Assembly (NCBI GenBank): GCA_910578085.1
Contig: CAJTPM010000008.1
Coordinates: forward strand, 44,698 to 108,697
Origin: an uncultured Lachnospiraceae bacterium
GTDB lineage: Bacteria > Bacillota > Clostridia > Lachnospirales > Lachnospiraceae
Direction: 5' to 3'
DNA length: 64,000 nt
This document shows, one piece after another, positions 1 to 8,138 of the stretch. A program made the translations under genes and the position numbers. Positions within the stretch are counted from its first letter, which is position 1, and every line of letters begins with the position of its first letter. The notes beneath the pieces were generated by a model. The model saw only the letters and a program-made list of their open reading frames with translations. It made no database searches and was not told where the DNA came from.

Positions 1-447
1 ATACTGAAAACCTGTCGGGACGATTTCAGACTGGCAGTACGGCTTGCGGTGATGGAACAACATGATGGAAAAAATACCTTCGGGTATGACTTTTATAAAA
101 GAGCGCAGGGAACGTACTGCATGGAACATACGGTGACAGAGCGGCTTGGACAGTTTATCAGGCTTATGGAAGACTGGCGCAGGCAGGGATACAGGCGGGA
201 ATATCCGTTAGTCCTCAACAGAAATTATGAAGTGATCGATGGCAATCATCGTCTGGCGGCGGCGGTATATTACCGGCTGGAGAAGATTCTCTGCAATATA
301 TACCCCACAGAGATTCCGCTCACGGAAATTCATGGAAAAGAGCCGGTCATGTCGATGGAGATGCTGCAGAGGCATGGATTTTCGGGAGAAGAGATAGAAA
401 AACTGGTTGAAATACAGGAAAGGTATTTAAGGTTTTATGAAAAATGA
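1..447 (+). CDS. ParB/sulfiredoxin-like domain protein, 5' end outside window
   Basis: The reading frame is open from base 1, so the gene very probably starts upstream of the window; internal starts at GTG 49 and ATG 52 lack a good ribosome site. The visible 148 residues contain VIDGNHRLAAA, the (D)GNHR-type signature of ParB/Srx-like folds, which bind or hydrolyse nucleotides or act as kinases in small modification proteins. The stop overlaps the start of the glycosyltransferase gene by 11 bases, so the two are co-transcribed and probably act in the same surface-glycan locus. Its role is not established; the ParB-like call rests on one motif in a partial protein. Confidence 0.6.
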   Translation: MLKTCRDDFRLAVRLAVMEQHDGKNTFGYDFYKRAQGTYCMEHTVTERLGQFIRLMEDWRRQGYRREYPLVLNRNYEVIDGNHRLAAAVYYRLEKILCNIYPTEIPLTEIHGKEPVMSMEMLQRHGFSGEEIEKLVEIQERYLRFYEK

Positions 448-2047
448 GATGGTTGGCGGCATCGCAGTCAGCGTGATCATTCCGGTTTACAATGTGGCTC
501 CATGGTTGAATGAATGTGTGGAGTCGGTGGTGGACCAGACATTTTCAGATTTTGAAGTGCTGTTAATCGATGATGGTTCTACGGATGCATCCGGCAAAAT
601 GTGTGATGATTGGGCAGAGAAGGATGCGCGGATCAGGGTGATTCATAAGGAGAATGCGGGGCCGTCAGCAGCCAGGAACAGAGGAATTTCGGAGGCAAAA
701 GGAACCTGTTTTACCTTTCTGGACGCCGACGACAGGCTGGATCCGGAGTTTCTTGAGAAGATGTATCAGGGGATCGCTATACAGGAGGCGGATCTGGTGG
801 AGTGTGACGTCTGGCGGTTAAACAATATAACAGGAAATAAAACTCTGCGCAGGGTATCCGGGGCTATGGGGAAAGTATACTCTCCGGAAGAGCAGATGGA
901 GTATGGTTACACAGCCATCTGGAAATGTATGTTCAGACGGGAACTGTTCACGAAGAATGCTCTTCAATTTCCGGACTGTCACAGTGAAGCGAGGGCATTG
1001 TATCCGCTTTTGCTGTGTCTGAGTAAGAAGAGGGTTTATATTCCCGAACCGCTTTACTGTTACCGCCTGTTCAGGGAGGGATCCCTGTCCGCAGCGCCGA
1101 GAAAAACAAAAGACAGTGGAGCGGAAGGGATAAAAGCATATGAAATTTTACTGGAAAGTTTCAGGCAGTACGGGTTTTACGAAAGCTGCAGAGAGGTTTT
1201 AAAAAAACTGGTTATAGTGAAACTGTCTGACCTGCTGGCAGCTTTTTTTACCCAGAGACAGCCGGAAGAATTCGCCGTACTGACAGAAGAATACCGCAAA
1301 TTTATCAGAAAAAACTTTCCGGAATATCAGGACAGAAGTTATCTGGCGGTGGGCGGATATAATCTGAACCGGGTCCTGAGTAATATGGATCTGCTGCATG
1401 ATCCGGCGGGCAGAATCAATTTTTCCAGTCTGATCAGCATAATGCATCCGGTAAAAGAGCAAACAGAGTTTAAACATAGAAACCGGTATCGGCAGATCAT
1501 GCTGCAGAGGGAGGCGGATAACCGGTTCTGGAGTCTTATGAGTGAGCGGAGACCGGATTTTGTGGCGCTTGACTTTATAGAGGAGCGATTTGATCTTCTT
1601 GCCTGCCGGGGCGGCTTTCTGACAAAGAGCGATGCCTTTGAGGGCTGTGAAGAAAGGCCGGAAGCGGAAAGAATTATTTTGCGAAACAGTGCAGAATGTT
1701 TGGAGCTGTGGCAGGAGAGCGCCCTTGCATTTATACGGAGGATGGCGAAAGAGTTTCCGGATACGGATATGATTCTGATCAAAAGTTATCTGGCGGAAAA
1801 AAAGGGGGATATAAGAGACCAGGAATTTTATGCGGACCTGGATGAGATCCGGAAGATAAATCGGATTCTGGAACAGTATTATCGTTTTTTTGAACAGCAT
1901 TGCAAGAAGGTTAAGACGGTGGAAGCGACGAAGTGTCAGTACTATTTTACGGACAAGGAGTATGAGTACGGGGTGATACCCTCCCATCTGAATGAGCTGG
2001 TGAACAGGGAAATTGCAAATAGAACAGAGGAATGCATCGGGATATGA
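437..2047 (+). CDS. Family 2 glycosyltransferase with long C-terminal extension
   Basis: A 536-residue protein whose first ~220 residues are a GT-A fold family 2 glycosyltransferase: VSVIIPVYN near residues 11-19, the nucleotide-binding DDGSTD at 45-50, and a DADD metal-binding motif at 96-99. It should transfer a sugar from a nucleotide donor to a glycan or lipid-linked acceptor on the cytoplasmic side of the membrane; donor and acceptor cannot be read from sequence. The C-terminal ~300 residues are charged, mostly helical, and not recognised. It overlaps the gene before it by 11 bases and the one after it by 16, so it belongs to a tightly coupled operon leading into the phosphonate genes. 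Confidence 0.88.
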   Translation: MKNEMVGGIAVSVIIPVYNVAPWLNECVESVVDQTFSDFEVLLIDDGSTDASGKMCDDWAEKDARIRVIHKENAGPSAARNRGISEAKGTCFTFLDADDRLDPEFLEKMYQGIAIQEADLVECDVWRLNNITGNKTLRRVSGAMGKVYSPEEQMEYGYTAIWKCMFRRELFTKNALQFPDCHSEARALYPLLLCLSKKRVYIPEPLYCYRLFREGSLSAAPRKTKDSGAEGIKAYEILLESFRQYGFYESCREVLKKLVIVKLSDLLAAFFTQRQPEEFAVLTEEYRKFIRKNFPEYQDRSYLAVGGYNLNRVLSNMDLLHDPAGRINFSSLISIMHPVKEQTEFKHRNRYRQIMLQREADNRFWSLMSERRPDFVALDFIEERFDLLACRGGFLTKSDAFEGCEERPEAERIILRNSAECLELWQESALAFIRRMAKEFPDTDMILIKSYLAEKKGDIRDQEFYADLDEIRKINRILEQYYRFFEQHCKKVKTVEATKCQYYFTDKEYEYGVIPSHLNELVNREIANRTEECIGI

Positions 2048-3921
2048 GCAGGATAGCGCGGAAACTGGAAGAAAAATATAACCTTCTATTCAAAAATTAT
2101 GATCTGGAGTATCCGCTGGAAGCGAAAAGGATCAACGGAATCATCAGGGACTCTCTGCAGAGGTTTTTAAAAGATTCAATAACACCTGCTATTTATTGTA
2201 ATGGCGGTCATACACAGATGCTTATGGCAGATTTTATGTATGATCTGAAAAAGGTGAAGTATCTTGTGGATAATTATGCTGCCGGAGAGGACGCAGGCTT
2301 TTCCATAATCAAAGATAAAGAGCTGGAGGAAAAGGGGATCGATGCGGTGGTTTTGTCCACTTTTAAATTTCGGGAAGAGGTGAAAAGAAATCTAAAGGAA
2401 AATCATCCGGGGATACCGGTGTTGGATATTTATGATGAGTTTGAAAAAAACGGGATAAGGATGCAGGCGGATTATTATTATACGAGCCATCCCTATCACA
2501 ATTATCACAGCATCAATGAGCTGCAGAGAGAAATAAGGGCGGCAGCGGATGCGGAAAAACCCGAGAAATTAAAAGAGCTGGGGGAGCTGTATAAAAAGTT
2601 ACTTGCAAAGTATATCCAGATCAAAGATTTTAGGACGGCGCTTGTAAAAGTGCGGGAAATGAGCAGTTGTATTGCAGGATATTCAGAACATGCCGATGTG
2701 GACAGAGGAGAAAATGCCTGCACAGCGGTCAGGTTTGATATGGAGGCACTGCGGAAAGATCTGGAAGAATTGTACGAACTGGAAAAACAGGCGGCAGCCT
2801 GCGTTTCAGAGGACGCCGTACTGATGTTATGTCTGGATGCTCTGCGATATAGAGATCTGTCCGAACAGGATATGCCGAAATTAAAAAAATTACTGGATGA
2901 GACAGCGTATTGTTTTAACAGGGCGTATTCTTTTTCCACATCAACTTTTGAGAGTCTGGTGCCGGCCTACAGTGAAAACGGTGATCTGAGAACCGGATAT
3001 TATGAAAAGAATGCAGTGGACAGGGAAGACTGCAGATTTATCAAAACAGCGCAGGCACAAAAACGGAAAATTTATATTTATGGAGACGTGGAACACTATA
3101 TAGAAGGAAAAAATATTAACTACAGCGATACTGCCCAGACGGCGACAGAAAAATTCTGGGATTTTCTGATAGACAGCAGTGATGAAAACGGCGGGTTGTT
3201 TTATTTACACGAACAGTATGAAAGCCATTTTACGTTTTCCAACCCCTATACAGAACATCCGATCAGATCGGAGGGAACGGCCCTGCTCTTTGATTTTTTA
3301 CCGATGAAAGGCGGGCATTTGAGGACTGATTATAAGAGACAGCACAGGGATGCGATCCGCTATCTGGATGATGTGCTGACGCCTTTTCTCGAAAAACTTT
3401 CCTGCAGGATGGTGCTTTATGCAGATCACGGAACGCTTATTTTAGATCAGGATACGGAACTGTCAGAGGTGGAGAATATGGAGTATATCTGTTCCGAGGG
3501 ATGGACGAGAATTCCTCTGGCGATCCGCTCCCCGGAAACGGGAGTCGGGAAATGTGATGATCTGATTAGTCTGATGGAAATCGGCCCGATGGTGATCAGT
3601 CTTCTGAAAAAAGAGAATTATATGGAAACTTCCTGGCGGAAAACGGAGCATATCAAGATGGCCAGATCGGAGCTGTATAATCCGGATTTCCGGTTTCTCT
3701 ATGGGATGATCGGGAAGGAGCAGTATCTGCAGGCTTTTGAGTGTTTCGCATTTGAGGACGGGTGTAAGCTGGTCGTCTTTGGGAATGGTTATACGGAATT
3801 ATATTTACAGCAGGGAGATGGCGATATTGCGGCGGAGAATGCCAGAAAAAAGGCGGAACTGTTTCAGAAAGTCAGAGATGAGGTTACGGTGTGTGATGTG
3901 AGTAAAATTGATTTTAACTGA
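2032..3921 (+). CDS. Alkaline-phosphatase/sulfatase-fold protein with N-terminal Rossmann-like region
   Basis: A 629-residue soluble protein. The C-terminal half (from about residue 260) begins LMLCLDALRYRDL and later has FSTSTFESLVPAYS and VLYADHGTLI, a pattern typical of the alkaline phosphatase/sulfatase superfamily, where the early Asp, a Thr/Ser nucleophile region and a late DHG bind metals and substrate. Members hydrolyse or transfer phosphate, sulfate or phosphonate esters. Residues ~45-150 look like a degenerate Rossmann module (IYCNGGHTQM start) of the type appended to other proteins in this glycan locus. Start ATG 2032 overlaps the previous gene by 16 bases; ATG 2044, giving an ATGA overlap, is an alternative. 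Placed directly before PEP mutase, it might handle a phosphonate or phosphate ester, but that is inference. Confidence 0.6.
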   Translation: MHRDMSRIARKLEEKYNLLFKNYDLEYPLEAKRINGIIRDSLQRFLKDSITPAIYCNGGHTQMLMADFMYDLKKVKYLVDNYAAGEDAGFSIIKDKELEEKGIDAVVLSTFKFREEVKRNLKENHPGIPVLDIYDEFEKNGIRMQADYYYTSHPYHNYHSINELQREIRAAADAEKPEKLKELGELYKKLLAKYIQIKDFRTALVKVREMSSCIAGYSEHADVDRGENACTAVRFDMEALRKDLEELYELEKQAAACVSEDAVLMLCLDALRYRDLSEQDMPKLKKLLDETAYCFNRAYSFSTSTFESLVPAYSENGDLRTGYYEKNAVDREDCRFIKTAQAQKRKIYIYGDVEHYIEGKNINYSDTAQTATEKFWDFLIDSSDENGGLFYLHEQYESHFTFSNPYTEHPIRSEGTALLFDFLPMKGGHLRTDYKRQHRDAIRYLDDVLTPFLEKLSCRMVLYADHGTLILDQDTELSEVENMEYICSEGWTRIPLAIRSPETGVGKCDDLISLMEIGPMVISLLKKENYMETSWRKTEHIKMARSELYNPDFRFLYGMIGKEQYLQAFECFAFEDGCKLVVFGNGYTELYLQQGDGDIAAENARKKAELFQKVRDEVTVCDVSKIDFN

Positions 3922-3989
3922 TATCGGCAGATATCTGCTTCAGGATATCTGTTAAGAGGTAAGCAAAAGCGAGATAAGTGAGGGAAAAG

Positions 3990-5285
3990 ATGAAGACCGT
4001 TTATACATGTTTTTGTACAGATGAAATACATGAAGGGCATATCAATATCATCAATCAAGCAAGAACTTACGGGGAAGTTATCGTGGGAGTCCTGTGCGAT
4101 TATCAGATGATCCGGTATAACCGTTTTCCGGCAGTTTCCATTGAAGAGCGGATAAAAATGGTGGAGAAGATCGAAGGCGTTTCCAGAGTGATTGTCCAGG
4201 AGCAGATACTGTATGATGAGATTTTAGCGGAATTGAAGCCGGATTATATGATCCATGGGGACAACTGGTGCGAGGGGCCGCAGAGAATCCTGCGGGAGAA
4301 TGCCGTTAAGAATTTGGAAAAGTACGGCGGAAAACTGATTGAAGTGCCGTATACATGGAATGACGCGGTGAAAAAGATCGATGAGACTGCAAGAGAACGG
4401 CTCGCCATGCCGGAATTTCGCAGGGGGAGACTGAAGAAGCTTATAAAGATCTGCGATATTGTGAAAACCATAGAAGTTCACAGTGGACTGACAGGCCTGA
4501 TTGCCGAGAAGACAGTGGTGGGAGACAGCAGCGGACTGGATCAGTTTGATGCGATGTGGATCTCGTCTCTGTGCGATTCCACAGCGAAGGGAAAGCCGGA
4601 TATCGAGCTGGTGGATATGACATCAAGAATACGGACCATAGATGATGTGATGGATGTGACAACAAAACCGATCATCCTGGATGGGGATACCGGTGGATTG
4701 GTGGAACATTTTGTGTATAACGTGCGGACATTGGAACGAATGGGAGTTTCAGCCGTTATCATAGAGGATAAAGTTGGACTTAAGAAGAATTCTCTGTTTG
4801 GGACAGAGGTAGAACAGACCCAGGATACGATCGAAAATTTCTGTGAGAAGATCAAAGCCGGGAAGAGAGCTCTGCGGACAAAGGAATTTATGATCATTGC
4901 CCGGATCGAGAGCCTGATTTTAGAGAAAGGGATGGAGGATGCGTTAAGCAGAGCCAGAGCTTATGTGGATGCAGGGGCGGACGGTATCATGATCCATTCG
5001 AGGAAAAAGACTGCGGAAGAGATATTTGCGTTCTGCGATGCATTTCGAGCCGAAGATAAACAGACGCCTGTTGTGGTGGTGCCCACGACTTACAGCGATA
5101 CCTATGAATCGGAGCTGAAGGCCCATGGGATCAATATAGTGATCTATGCAAACCAGCTGACCAGAAGCGCTTTTCCGGCCATGGAACATACTGCGAAGAC
5201 GATACTGAAAAACCACAGGGCGAAGGAAGTGGAGGAGCAGCTCATTCCGTTTAAGGAGATTATCACTCTGATCGATCCGATCTGA
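3990..5285 (+). CDS. pepM: Phosphoenolpyruvate mutase with N-terminal cytidylyltransferase domain
   Basis: This is the C-P bond-forming enzyme of phosphonate biosynthesis, converting phosphoenolpyruvate to phosphonopyruvate. Residues 1-135 are a TagD-like cytidylyltransferase domain with the HEGH nucleotide-binding motif at 14-17. Residues ~145-431 are the isocitrate lyase/PEP mutase TIM barrel, with DGDTG at 231-235 and the diagnostic EDKVGLKKNS at 259-268, which separates PEP mutases from methylisocitrate lyases. The N-terminal domain suggests the product is activated as a CMP derivative before attachment to a glycan. Start ATG 3990 follows GAGGG at good spacing; GTG 3978 is an alternative. 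No phosphonopyruvate decarboxylase gene is seen nearby, which is unusual because the mutase equilibrium strongly favours PEP and needs a pulling step. Confidence 0.93.
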   Translation: MKTVYTCFCTDEIHEGHINIINQARTYGEVIVGVLCDYQMIRYNRFPAVSIEERIKMVEKIEGVSRVIVQEQILYDEILAELKPDYMIHGDNWCEGPQRILRENAVKNLEKYGGKLIEVPYTWNDAVKKIDETARERLAMPEFRRGRLKKLIKICDIVKTIEVHSGLTGLIAEKTVVGDSSGLDQFDAMWISSLCDSTAKGKPDIELVDMTSRIRTIDDVMDVTTKPIILDGDTGGLVEHFVYNVRTLERMGVSAVIIEDKVGLKKNSLFGTEVEQTQDTIENFCEKIKAGKRALRTKEFMIIARIESLILEKGMEDALSRARAYVDAGADGIMIHSRKKTAEEIFAFCDAFRAEDKQTPVVVVPTTYSDTYESELKAHGINIVIYANQLTRSAFPAMEHTAKTILKNHRAKEVEEQLIPFKEIITLIDPI

Positions 5286-5313
5286 AACAGTGCGGCAGGA
5301 AGGAGAAAACAAT

Positions 5314-6048
5314 ATGGCGGAATATGCGGTTCTCTCGGATATTCACGGAAATTTATATGCGCTGGAAGCTGTGATGAAGGATATGTCTTCGTTTGCGGTA
5401 GAGGGTGTGATCCTGCTGGGGGATCTGATCGATTACGGGATGCAGTCGAATGAGGTAGTTGATTATTTCAGGGATGGCTGCGGCAGAAAAATAATCTGCA
5501 ATCTCTGGGGAAATCATGAACGGGCGGTCATGTTGTCGGATTTTGAGAGATTTTCTTCGGGACGCGGCGTGGAATCTGCAAGGCATACGGCGGATTCGCT
5601 GACAGAGGAAACGAGGCGTTATCTGGATGAAAGGATGCGGCATGAGGGCAGGGAAGAGTTTTTGCTGGGAGATCTTCAGTGTCTGGCAGTGCACGGTTCA
5701 GCGGAGGATGCCTATTGGAAAGCTGTTTTTCCGGAGGATGTGCACGGAGATTACAGGAACTATGATCTGGTGCTTTCCGGGCATTCCCATTACCCGCACG
5801 TCTTTACGAAGTTTTACGAGGCGGAGGATACAGCGAGAAGAAACAGACATGCGGTGTTGTTTTTAAACCCGGGTTCGGTAGGGCAGCCCCGGAATCATGA
5901 TCCACATGCTCAGTATATGATTTTTGACACGGCAAAAAGACATGTGGCCATGCGGTCGGTGGAGTATGATGTGGAGGCGGCGATGAGGCTTTTTGAGGGC
6001 AGGGCGGTGGATATGTTTTACAGGGACAGACTGAAAAACGGAGTGTAG
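5314..6048 (+). CDS. Calcineurin-like metallophosphoesterase
   Basis: A 244-residue phosphoesterase with the full set of metal-binding blocks in order: LSDIHGN at residues 6-12, LLGDLIDYG, NLWGNHERA, and the C-terminal SGHSHYPH followed by NPGSVGQPR. These are the YfcE/DR1281-type signatures of enzymes that cleave phosphodiesters or phosphomonoesters with a two-metal centre. Start ATG 5314 has AGGAAGGAG upstream. It lies 28 bases after pepM and before three nucleotide- or sugar-handling genes, so a role in hydrolysing a nucleotide-activated or phosphorylated intermediate of the phosphonate/glycan route is plausible. The substrate is not known. Confidence 0.85.
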   Translation: MAEYAVLSDIHGNLYALEAVMKDMSSFAVEGVILLGDLIDYGMQSNEVVDYFRDGCGRKIICNLWGNHERAVMLSDFERFSSGRGVESARHTADSLTEETRRYLDERMRHEGREEFLLGDLQCLAVHGSAEDAYWKAVFPEDVHGDYRNYDLVLSGHSHYPHVFTKFYEAEDTARRNRHAVLFLNPGSVGQPRNHDPHAQYMIFDTAKRHVAMRSVEYDVEAAMRLFEGRAVDMFYRDRLKNGV

Positions 6049-6123
6049 CAGACCGCGAGTTTGGAGAGGGAGAGCTGGTAAAACCGAAAACAGCAGGAAG
6101 AAAACCAGAATATTTTGATAAGT

Positions 6124-7167
6124 ATGGCAGGTGAAGAAAGCGTGGATAAATTATATGTGATCAGCGGTGTGACAGGTATGACAGGAAATGAACTGGTACA
6201 CCAGATTCTGGAAGATAAGACAGCTAAAAATCATATTTTAGGGTTTGATAACTTTTATGCCTCATCATTGGAGACGGTCAGAGACTGTCTGCCTGACAGG
6301 CGCTTTGAGTTTTTCGAGTATGATATCAATGACGCAGGCCAGATGGAGCAGCTTGAAGGCAGAGTAAAGGAAATAAAGGATGATTTTGGAGAGATCATTT
6401 ATATCAATTGTGCGGCGGTAGTACATACGGAGCATTTTTATCATGTACATGAAACCTTTGAGACAAATGTGCTGGGGATGAAAAGCTTTCTGGAGCAGGC
6501 TGCCAGGGTGGGGGCACAGAAATATTTGAACTGTTCCACGTCGGAAGTCTATTCGATGAACTCCTGGAATGAAGATGGCGGAGTGAGGGAAAGCGATTAT
6601 ATCACGATGGCGGATGCGGAGCACAGCCAGCGTACCAGCTATGCGACAGGAAAGTTGCTCACAGAATTTTTTATGAAGGATGCGGTGGAAAGCGGAAAGA
6701 TACTCGGGTGTTCCATCCGGTTTGCAAATGTGTACAGCAGAAATGAACGATATCCTAAACATATTATCCCGTTTATTATCGACAGTTTCCGGAGACAGGG
6801 AAAAGTAGTTCTTTTGGAGAACAGCAGAAAGAATAAACGGACATTCCTCCATAATTATGACAGCTGCAGCGCGGTACTGGCGCTTGCAGGAACAGGCAGC
6901 GCGCTGGATGGCAGTATTTATAATGTGGCGACTGATGAGGAGATATCGATTATAGATCTGGCAAAACTGTGTGCGGAGAAAATGGGAATCCACGATCCGA
7001 TTATTGAGTTTAACGGATACAGGGAGTCTGATCCGGAAAGAAGGCTCCTTTCTACGGAAAAGATCCGTGTAAGGACCGGGTGGAGACCGGTGGTAGGCCT
7101 GGACAGGGGACTGGAGGAATGTATTGCCAATTATATAGGTAGAGAACAGGACAGAAAACAGGCTTGA
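6124..7167 (+). CDS. NAD-dependent epimerase/dehydratase (extended SDR)
   Basis: A ~347-residue extended short-chain dehydrogenase. The N-terminal GVTGMTG is the GxxGxxG NAD-binding loop and YATGK (Tyr173, Lys177) is the catalytic YxxxK pair. A Ser/Thr-rich CSTSEVYS stretch fits the third active-site residue. Such enzymes epimerise or dehydrate NDP-sugars. The protein may make a nucleotide sugar that carries or receives the phosphonate, but it could also act on a phosphonate-bearing nucleotide. The start is ambiguous: TTG 6115, ATG 6124 or GTG 6142 (which has AGGTGA upstream). It follows the phosphoesterase by about 75 bases in the same operon. Confidence 0.85.
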   Translation: MAGEESVDKLYVISGVTGMTGNELVHQILEDKTAKNHILGFDNFYASSLETVRDCLPDRRFEFFEYDINDAGQMEQLEGRVKEIKDDFGEIIYINCAAVVHTEHFYHVHETFETNVLGMKSFLEQAARVGAQKYLNCSTSEVYSMNSWNEDGGVRESDYITMADAEHSQRTSYATGKLLTEFFMKDAVESGKILGCSIRFANVYSRNERYPKHIIPFIIDSFRRQGKVVLLENSRKNKRTFLHNYDSCSAVLALAGTGSALDGSIYNVATDEEISIIDLAKLCAEKMGIHDPIIEFNGYRESDPERRLLSTEKIRVRTGWRPVVGLDRGLEECIANYIGREQDRKQA

Positions 7168-7265
7168 AAGTTCCTGAGGGGATATCAGTGAAAATGTCTG
7201 GAGATGACTGTAGAAATGCCTGAAAGATTGGTATGTTAAGGTTTTGTGCAGAAAGTGAGGAAAAG

Positions 7266-8036
7266 ATGCGGGCAGCAGTGATTACGGTGGCCGGCATATC
7301 CAGCCGCTTTAACGAAGGAATAGAGGAAGATAAAAAATGCCTGAAGGCCATCTATACAGAGGGGAATACCTCAGATACGCTGCTTTCTCATCTGGTAAGG
7401 AAATGCAGGTATGCAGACAAAATCATTATTGTCGGCGGTTATAAGTATGACGATCTGGAAGCGTATATTGAAAGGCGGTTTTCCGAAGAAGAAAAAGCAA
7501 AGATCAGACTGGTATACAATGACCACTATGCGGATCTGATGTCAGGCTACAGCCTGTATCTTGGCCTGGAGGAAGTGATCAGGCTGTCCGATCCGAAGGA
7601 AGTCCTTTTTGTGGAGGGAGATCTGGATATAGATGACGGATCCTTCAGGGCGGTGGTGGAGGAGAAGGGGGACGTTCTCACCTATCACTGCAGACCGATC
7701 CTGGCGAGCAGAGACGTCCTGTTCTATCAGAACGGGGAAGGAGCTTACAGGTATCTTTTTAACAGTTCACACGGACTGCTGCGGATAGAAGAACCTTTTT
7801 CCTGCCTTTATAATTCCGGACAGCTCTGGAAGTTTACGGATATGGAAGGGCTGAAAGAGGCAAACAGGGCTTTTTATATTCAGGACAGGCGGGAGACTAA
7901 CCTGCTGATCATACAGAAATATCTGGATCGCATAGAGCCGGAAAAGGTAAGGCTGCTTGCGCTGAAACGGTGGACAAACTGTAATACCAGAGAGGACTAT
8001 GGAAAGATCAGAGAATATTGGGCGATGGATAGATGA
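7266..8036 (+). CDS. LicC/PntC-like nucleotidyltransferase
   Basis: A 256-residue GT-A-fold nucleotidyltransferase. MRAAVITVAGISSRF at the start and the following KCLK correspond to the glycine-rich NTP-binding loop and lysine of sugar-phosphate or choline-phosphate nucleotidyltransferases, and VEGDLDIDD near residue 120 fits the metal-binding acidic motif. LicC activates phosphocholine and PntC activates 2-aminoethylphosphonate with CTP, so in this pepM operon the protein is a good candidate for CMP-activation of the phosphonate. That would give the operon two nucleotidyltransferase domains, this one and the N-terminal domain of PepM. Start ATG 7266 follows GAGGAAAAG; an in-frame TTG-type start further upstream is less likely. 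Confidence 0.75.
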   Translation: MRAAVITVAGISSRFNEGIEEDKKCLKAIYTEGNTSDTLLSHLVRKCRYADKIIIVGGYKYDDLEAYIERRFSEEEKAKIRLVYNDHYADLMSGYSLYLGLEEVIRLSDPKEVLFVEGDLDIDDGSFRAVVEEKGDVLTYHCRPILASRDVLFYQNGEGAYRYLFNSSHGLLRIEEPFSCLYNSGQLWKFTDMEGLKEANRAFYIQDRRETNLLIIQKYLDRIEPEKVRLLALKRWTNCNTREDYGKIREYWAMDR

Positions 8037-8138
8037 ATGCACCACAGGGTGGCTGATGCAGGCGAGACAGAAGTACCGCAGGGAAGTATGTGCAGAAGAG
8101 ATGGATGCACCGCAGAAAAGAAAGCAGGAGGCGGATAG

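Noticed and set aside
1199..1987. Long minus-strand frame inside the first glycosyltransferase gene
   Set aside because: It lies entirely opposite a well-supported GT2 gene, has no ribosome site and no domain signature; such mirror frames occur under most genes here.
3930..3941. GCAGATATCTGC palindrome between the sulfatase-fold gene and pepM
   Set aside because: Superficially like the hairpin family stem (GCAGATAT), but it lacks the GGAACTGG loop and the paired-copy layout, so it was not counted as a member.
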